Part shown: in pieces, positions 59,761 to 64,000 of the stretch
Position numbering within the stretch: the stretch's first letter is position 1
How the letters are laid out: each line of letters opens with the position of its first letter
Assembly: GCA_028023455.1 (NCBI GenBank)
Contig: JAQFVV010006238.1
Span: forward strand, 8,363,349-8,427,348
Direction: 5' to 3'
Source of the DNA: Epiperipatus broadwayi
Taxonomy: Eukaryota > Onychophora > Udeonychophora > Euonychophora > Peripatidae
DNA: 64,000 bases
The notes under the pieces: model-generated
The model's database searches: none
What the model was told of the DNA's origin: nothing
Seen by the model: only the letters and a program-made list of their open reading frames with translations
Position numbers and translations under genes: made by a program

Positions 59761-60716
59761 ATTTGACTAAGTAAAAGTTACTGTTTTACAATTCATTGTT
59801 CTCTTTTTAATAACTGAAATTAAATGAGAAGCTTTGCCAACAATCGGAAGAAAAAAAAGTTCTAAAAAGTGAAAGCTACAATTATGAAGAAATCTTTAAA
59901 TAAACATTACTATTTACCTAGAGTCACCAAGGTGAAAAGAATTTGAATTGCAACTAATTATTTTGACATAAAATCAGAAGTAATCAAGTTTTGCATATTA
60001 TGCTCATACATGTTAAGCTTATATTAACCTATTAACTGTAAAATTATTATTTATAATCTTCCTTATATTGATTCTAATTAGTACTCGTGTGTGATGGTTT
60101 AATATTCTTTTCCTTGTAAGCATTTGCAAATATGAATTTAATAAAAGTTTTTATTATGATAAAAATACCAAAATTTAATTTTTATTATAAGTTTAGGGGA
60201 AAGAATCCTGGATTTTGGTTTCGAATGAGTTAACAGAAAACTGTAATACACTAATAATTTATGTACTATGTTGTAAAATTATTATTTAAATATTAATATT
60301 CAATAAGGAAATTGTTCCTGAATTCTGCTGAGCATTTCCTGGAGCTAAAACATTAAAAAAGAGTAGTTCTAGCAAGAATTCAGATGTTATTTAAGTTATA
60401 AGTGCCTTAAGTTATATATTGAAAATAAGTATTTAAAATGCAAATTAAATGTTGAAATACTTTTTGACATTTGATAAAATTGTTTTATATTATAAAATTA
60501 ATAAATGTATATATTTTTTTGTCATTATCATTAGTCATTAATCAAATAAACTTTCACCTATATTACAAATTCTCTTTTCAGTATTTTTTACTTTATTCTC
60601 AACATTCACATAATTGATATTATTACTTTATTATTGCTTACAATTCTTTAATTTTTTCAATTTCTTTTTTATTAGTTAAAAGAATTTTTTTTAAAAAGCA
60701 TGCATTATATAATCAA

Positions 60717-61075
60717 CTTTATCATCATCATCATCAATCATTATCAGTCCACTGCAGGATAAAGTCTCTTCATGTTTAATTCACTTTTTCCACATGGATA
60801 ATGTCTCTTTTCCACACCAGACAAAAATGTATTTATTTTATCTGGCCAACTTAAATATGATGTGTTTCTAAATCTCTTGATGTCCAAATTAAAAATTCAA
60901 CTGCCCATCTATTATTTATCTTCTCTATCAATATAAGCCAAGTTTACTTTCAAGCTCTTTATTTTTTAAGTGATGTCAATAATAATAGTTGATTAGTTTA
61001 TCTCTTCTTATTATGCTTATCATTGAGTTATCTGAAGTCTGTATTGCTCTTATGTATCCAAATCATAAATGCTTA
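60717..61075 (-). pseudogene. RTE-type LINE 3' end relic
   Basis: Read on the minus strand from about 61075: 'RAIQTSDNS...IRRDK', then 'DNRWAVEFLIWTSRDLE' (compare 'DNRWTIEILNWIPRDCK' in the 46.7-kb copy). After further stops the sequence reads 'cttcatgtttaattc' and 'agactttatcctgcagtgga' on the coding strand, equal to 'FILQW'. It ends in a (TGATGA)n-like tail at 60717-60735. Heavily degenerate. Confidence 0.65.
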
Positions 61076-61079
61076 AGTG

Positions 61080-62500
61080 GGAAATGGCAAAACCCTTCCT
61101 TTTGACATATGCAGGCATATATATATTTTAAAATAATGAATTATTTTTAACAGAAACACTTCATCCAAGTTGAAATCTGTGATTAATTTCATTCATATAT
61201 GTTTGTATTTTGTAATATGAAAAATACAACCAATGCATCACATGACCTTTTCTATGATTACTCATATAGTTTCCAAAATATGTAAAAACTGACCTAATGT
61301 AAAAACTATATTGATGTTTAAGTCATTTTGGGTTTGAAACCTTAGAATTTTTTTAAAATTTAGGATTAATTTGAATAATAAAAAGGAATAAAAAAGTGGC
61401 TTAAAGTTTCAGCTTTGATATAGTTTACAGTGACTAAAGGTAAAAAACCAGAACTCAATAAATCAAAAAAAGGAAATTTATAACATTATGTTCATCTCAT
61501 GTTCATAGATTTCCAAGCTTATAATTGATGGCTCTAGATATGGTGAAAACAATTGCTCTTGAAAGCTAATAGCCATATCAATATGAAAGGCCATGTGATG
61601 GTATTGTTGGTATTAACTTTTCTAGCCAAAGAATAGAAGAAGCCTACAGTTATTATAGAATTAACATTTGTAAAATATATAGAAATTGGCCTAGTACCAG
61701 GTATATATAGTAAACCAGGTGTGTTAGCTATGTTTTAAAACTTTAGGTTGTTTTTAAATTTCAAATTACTAGCTTGAATAATATAAAACTGTAAAAATGT
61801 TGCTTCTATATATATAAGTGTATTACTTTCAGTTTTGAACCCTAGTCTTCACTGAAGAAAGCAAAAAGCAGAAATAGATTGATCTAAAGATGGGTATGGG
61901 TATTTCATCACTATATTCTCTGATGACTATGCCTCTAGAGTAGATAAAAGAAACAGTTCTTGAAATATTTATGTATTACTCTTTAATTTTTCAGTCGCTT
62001 AAAAGTGTATGAATATTTTTTAAAATTTTAAATCCATAGGATTAAACATTTATTGTCATTTTTATAGGCTTATTTTTTTCTTCTAATTATTCTACTATAA
62101 TTCAAAAAGAAGTGAAATAAAAATCAATAAGAGATCATTTTTCATTAATTAAAATGAGCAACTGCATGGCTATAAATTTGATCTAAAGAAAGCTGAAATT
62201 ATTTGTATTGAAAGGGAAGACAGCACACAAAAGGCTTGGATGATAGTTAAAAATAGATTTGTCATAAACAAAAAAAGAATCAGCATTCCCTTATGAAAGA
62301 AGTAGCCATTATGAAGATATATAAAGATTTCTGAATAATAAAACAACAAATTTAAATAAAGAATAAAGTTGTCAAGCATATTTACTGACTATGAACACCA
62401 AATAAATGAATGAGTTATGAATATGATATGTAATATGAAAGTATGCTAAGCATGAATTAAATCATTTGGACAAATGCTTAAACATTTAAATATATTATTA
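61080..62500. other. AT-rich non-coding stretch with one diverged repeat
   Basis: Old repeat copy at about 61575-61945 (see 56665-59560), which includes 'ttcactgaagaaagc' and 'aaaaagcagaaatag', possibly a ruined hammerhead core. No gene; the minus-strand frame 62170-62379 is unsupported. Confidence 0.4.
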
Positions 62501-62655
62501 ATATATATATATATAATCATTAGAATATATTATTAATATATATATATATAATCATTAGAAACCAGTCAACACTTAGACAAACCCAATATAGAAAACAATC
62601 AACAATTTCTAACTGTTGTCAAGGCAACCTCCTTTTAATAATAAAGGTGGAATCC
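62482..62655. repeat. Fragment matching the start of the 15.7-20.5-kb LTR, next to (TA)n
   Basis: 'aaccagtcaacacttagaca' and 'gcaacctccttttaa' match 20380-20460. On the minus strand it begins TGTGGGATTCC, similar to the LTR start TGTGGTGCCC. It is preceded on the plus strand by a 37-bp unit (tattattaata, (TA)n, atcattaga) repeated twice. Confidence 0.55.
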
Positions 62656-62879
62656 CACATTTATTAATGGTCTAATATCCTTATATATACACTAAAGATT
62701 GCAACTTGACTACAAAGAAGTTTAAATAAACCTCTTTAAACAGGTAAATACAATCTATTCTGAATGCAGACTAATAAATAGTCAATGATAACACAACTGC
62801 AATTATAACTTTCAAATTGCACCCAAAGTATTACTTAGATAATAATTGTAATAATGCACTAAATGGGTTTATAAGTAAC

Positions 62880-62963
62880 TATTAGAGACTAATCAACACT
62901 TGGATAATCCCAATTTAGATAACAAACAACAATTTCTAACTGTTGTCAATGCAAACTTTTTTT

Positions 62964-62967
<4 letters not shown>
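62880..62967. repeat. Second fragment of the same LTR-start repeat
   Basis: 'gactaatcaacacttggata' and 'aacaatttctaactgttgtc' match 62555-62625. It ends directly at a (TA)n tract. Confidence 0.55.

Positions 62968-63036
<69 letters not shown>
62968..63036. repeat. (TA)n microsatellite
   Basis: About 68 bp of TA. The open frame 62943-63212 across it (poly Tyr-Ile) is an artefact. Confidence 0.95.
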
Positions 63037-63038
<2 letters not shown>

Positions 63039-63431
63039 CAAGTCATATATCACATGACTTATATAGTTTGCAATTTACAAATATGTAAACTAAAGAGCAT
63101 ACTAATAGCTCTAAATAAGCTTTCTAATTTTATTTTTTATGATAAATTCTACAAAAGAATGCATTCAAATCATCTTTATCTAGGATTGTCTCCATCCTCA
63201 GACTGGTTTTGAGCTATGAGTCTCTTCAGTGAGGAGCTAGGACACCAGCCAAAGAAAGTCTTAGCTTGAAACTGGTCTGAGATGAGGAGAATCCTAGATA
63301 AAGATGATTTGAATGCATTATTGTGTAGAATTTATCCTAAAAAAAAGCTTGTTAAGAGCTATTAGCATGCACTTTATTTTACTTATTTGTAAATACAAGC
63401 TATATAACTCATGCAATATATGACTTGATTT
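63036..63431. repeat. Foldback element with hammerhead cores
   Basis: Arms: 'aatcaagtcatatatcacat' and 'aagaatgcattcaaatcatc' on the left; 'gatgatttgaatgcattatt' and 'aatatatgacttgattt' on the right. 'ctttatctaggattgtctcc' and 'gagaatcctagataaag' also pair. The left arm carries a core on the minus strand (63195-63235); the right arm has a degenerate one on the plus strand (about 63250-63287). Same family as 21003-21445. Confidence 0.85.
63195..63235 (-). ncRNA. Hammerhead-like core with perfect stem I, GAAA mutated
   Basis: Minus strand: TCCTCA pairs perfectly with TGAGGA. Core CTGAAGA fits CTGANGA; stem II GACT/GCTC type with loop CATA; GAAA is AAAA here; triplet GTC. Likely inactive. Confidence 0.45.
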
Positions 63432-63639
63432 TATTACTATTATTATTTTGCTGTTGGGGGCTTAGACTAAATTAAATTGTTAAGCGTGCTAATATATGGT
63501 TTATTCAAATTAAGTACAGGTCCATATACTTATTTCAGCTGGAGAGCTGAATTTAAAGACATGTAGATGTCTGAAAATTTTCAAGTTTTCTTTTTAAAAA
63601 TTAACTATTTGATAAATGCTTTGCTTGAGTTGGTGTTTT

Positions 63640-63830
63640 AAATATGGTGTCCTAGTTCCTCACTGAAGAGAGCCATAGTTTGAAACCAGTCTGGGGATGG
63701 GAACAGTTCTAGATAAAGATGATTTGAATGAGTTTTTTTGTAGTATTTATCATAGAAAAAAGCTTATTTAGAGCTATTAGCACACTCTTTATTTTATTTA
63801 TGTATATATTGAGACAATAATAATTTCTAC
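63640..63830 (+). repeat. Right-half copy of the 63.0-kb foldback family
   Basis: 'ctagataaagatgatttgaa' and 'aaaaaagctta' followed by 'agagctattagca' match the right arm at 63290-63375. The left arm is absent. It holds the best hammerhead core in the window. Confidence 0.65.
63657..63697 (+). ncRNA. Hammerhead ribozyme candidate, complete core (best copy)
   Basis: In order: TCCTCA (63657-63662), CTGAAGA (63663-63669, fits CTGANGA), stem II GAGC with loop CATA and GTTT (63670-63681, with two G-U pairs), GAAAC (63682-63686), CA, triplet GTC (63689-63691), TGGGGA (63692-63697). Stem I pairs over six positions with one G-U. Stem III is only two pairs with a two-base loop, as in the minimal type I ribozymes known from Penelope-like elements and retrozyme-like repeats. 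Confidence 0.65.
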
Positions 63831-64000
63831 ACATAACTAAATGGAAGTATTGCCCTATGGGTGGGTGTACAAAAATGAAGAGAATAGTCATATTCTGGTA
63901 ATAAATTGTTGAATAGGTAATAACATTAAGTAACAAATTATTATTATTATTTTAAATAAATTAATTAAACATAAAAATGTCTGAGCTTATAAATAGATTA

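Overview
The window is very AT-rich DNA from an animal genome, most likely an invertebrate. No host protein-coding gene could be recognised. What can be read is almost entirely mobile DNA at different stages of decay: LTR retrotransposons of the Ty3/gypsy type, RTE-type LINE 3' ends, a dead hAT transposon, tRNA-derived SINEs, and many foldback (palindromic) elements with hammerhead-ribozyme-like cores. The RTE, gypsy, hAT and tRNA-SINE mix is typical of arthropods, molluscs and similar invertebrates; the species cannot be decided from sequence alone.

Layout. 1-15.6 kb: a degenerate hAT element (about 1167-3858) with a tRNA-derived SINE inserted in it, scattered SINE copies, a 640-bp head-to-head SINE palindrome (10803-11446) and an RTE relic (about 14195-14690). 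15.7-20.5 kb: a probable 4.76-kb LTR on the minus strand with matching ends and a 4-bp direct repeat. 20.5-24.6 kb: foldback elements and long (TTA)n and (TA)n tracts. 24.6-33.36 kb: a minus-strand Ty3/gypsy element with an unusually long 3' LTR (about 4.26 kb), an intact 1090-codon pol frame and the C-terminal part of gag, cut by a 500-N assembly gap. 33.86-41.02 kb: a second, young LTR element on the plus strand with two nearly identical 2.2-kb LTRs and only a gag gene. 41.0-64 kb: foldback elements, RTE 3' ends, SINEs, a near-perfect tandem duplication (52342-52689) and microsatellites.

How the parts may work together. The gag-only element lacks protease, RT and integrase, so it would need enzymes in trans. 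The adjacent pol-bearing element has a gag tail that looks similar, making an element of that clade a plausible helper (inference). The foldback elements share a 41-44-nt core that reads as a minimal type I hammerhead ribozyme (stem I, CUGANGA, stem II, GAAA, very short stem III, GUC); in several palindromes recognisable cores lie on both strands. This is the most interesting signal in the window. It was found by eye and has not been folded or tested.
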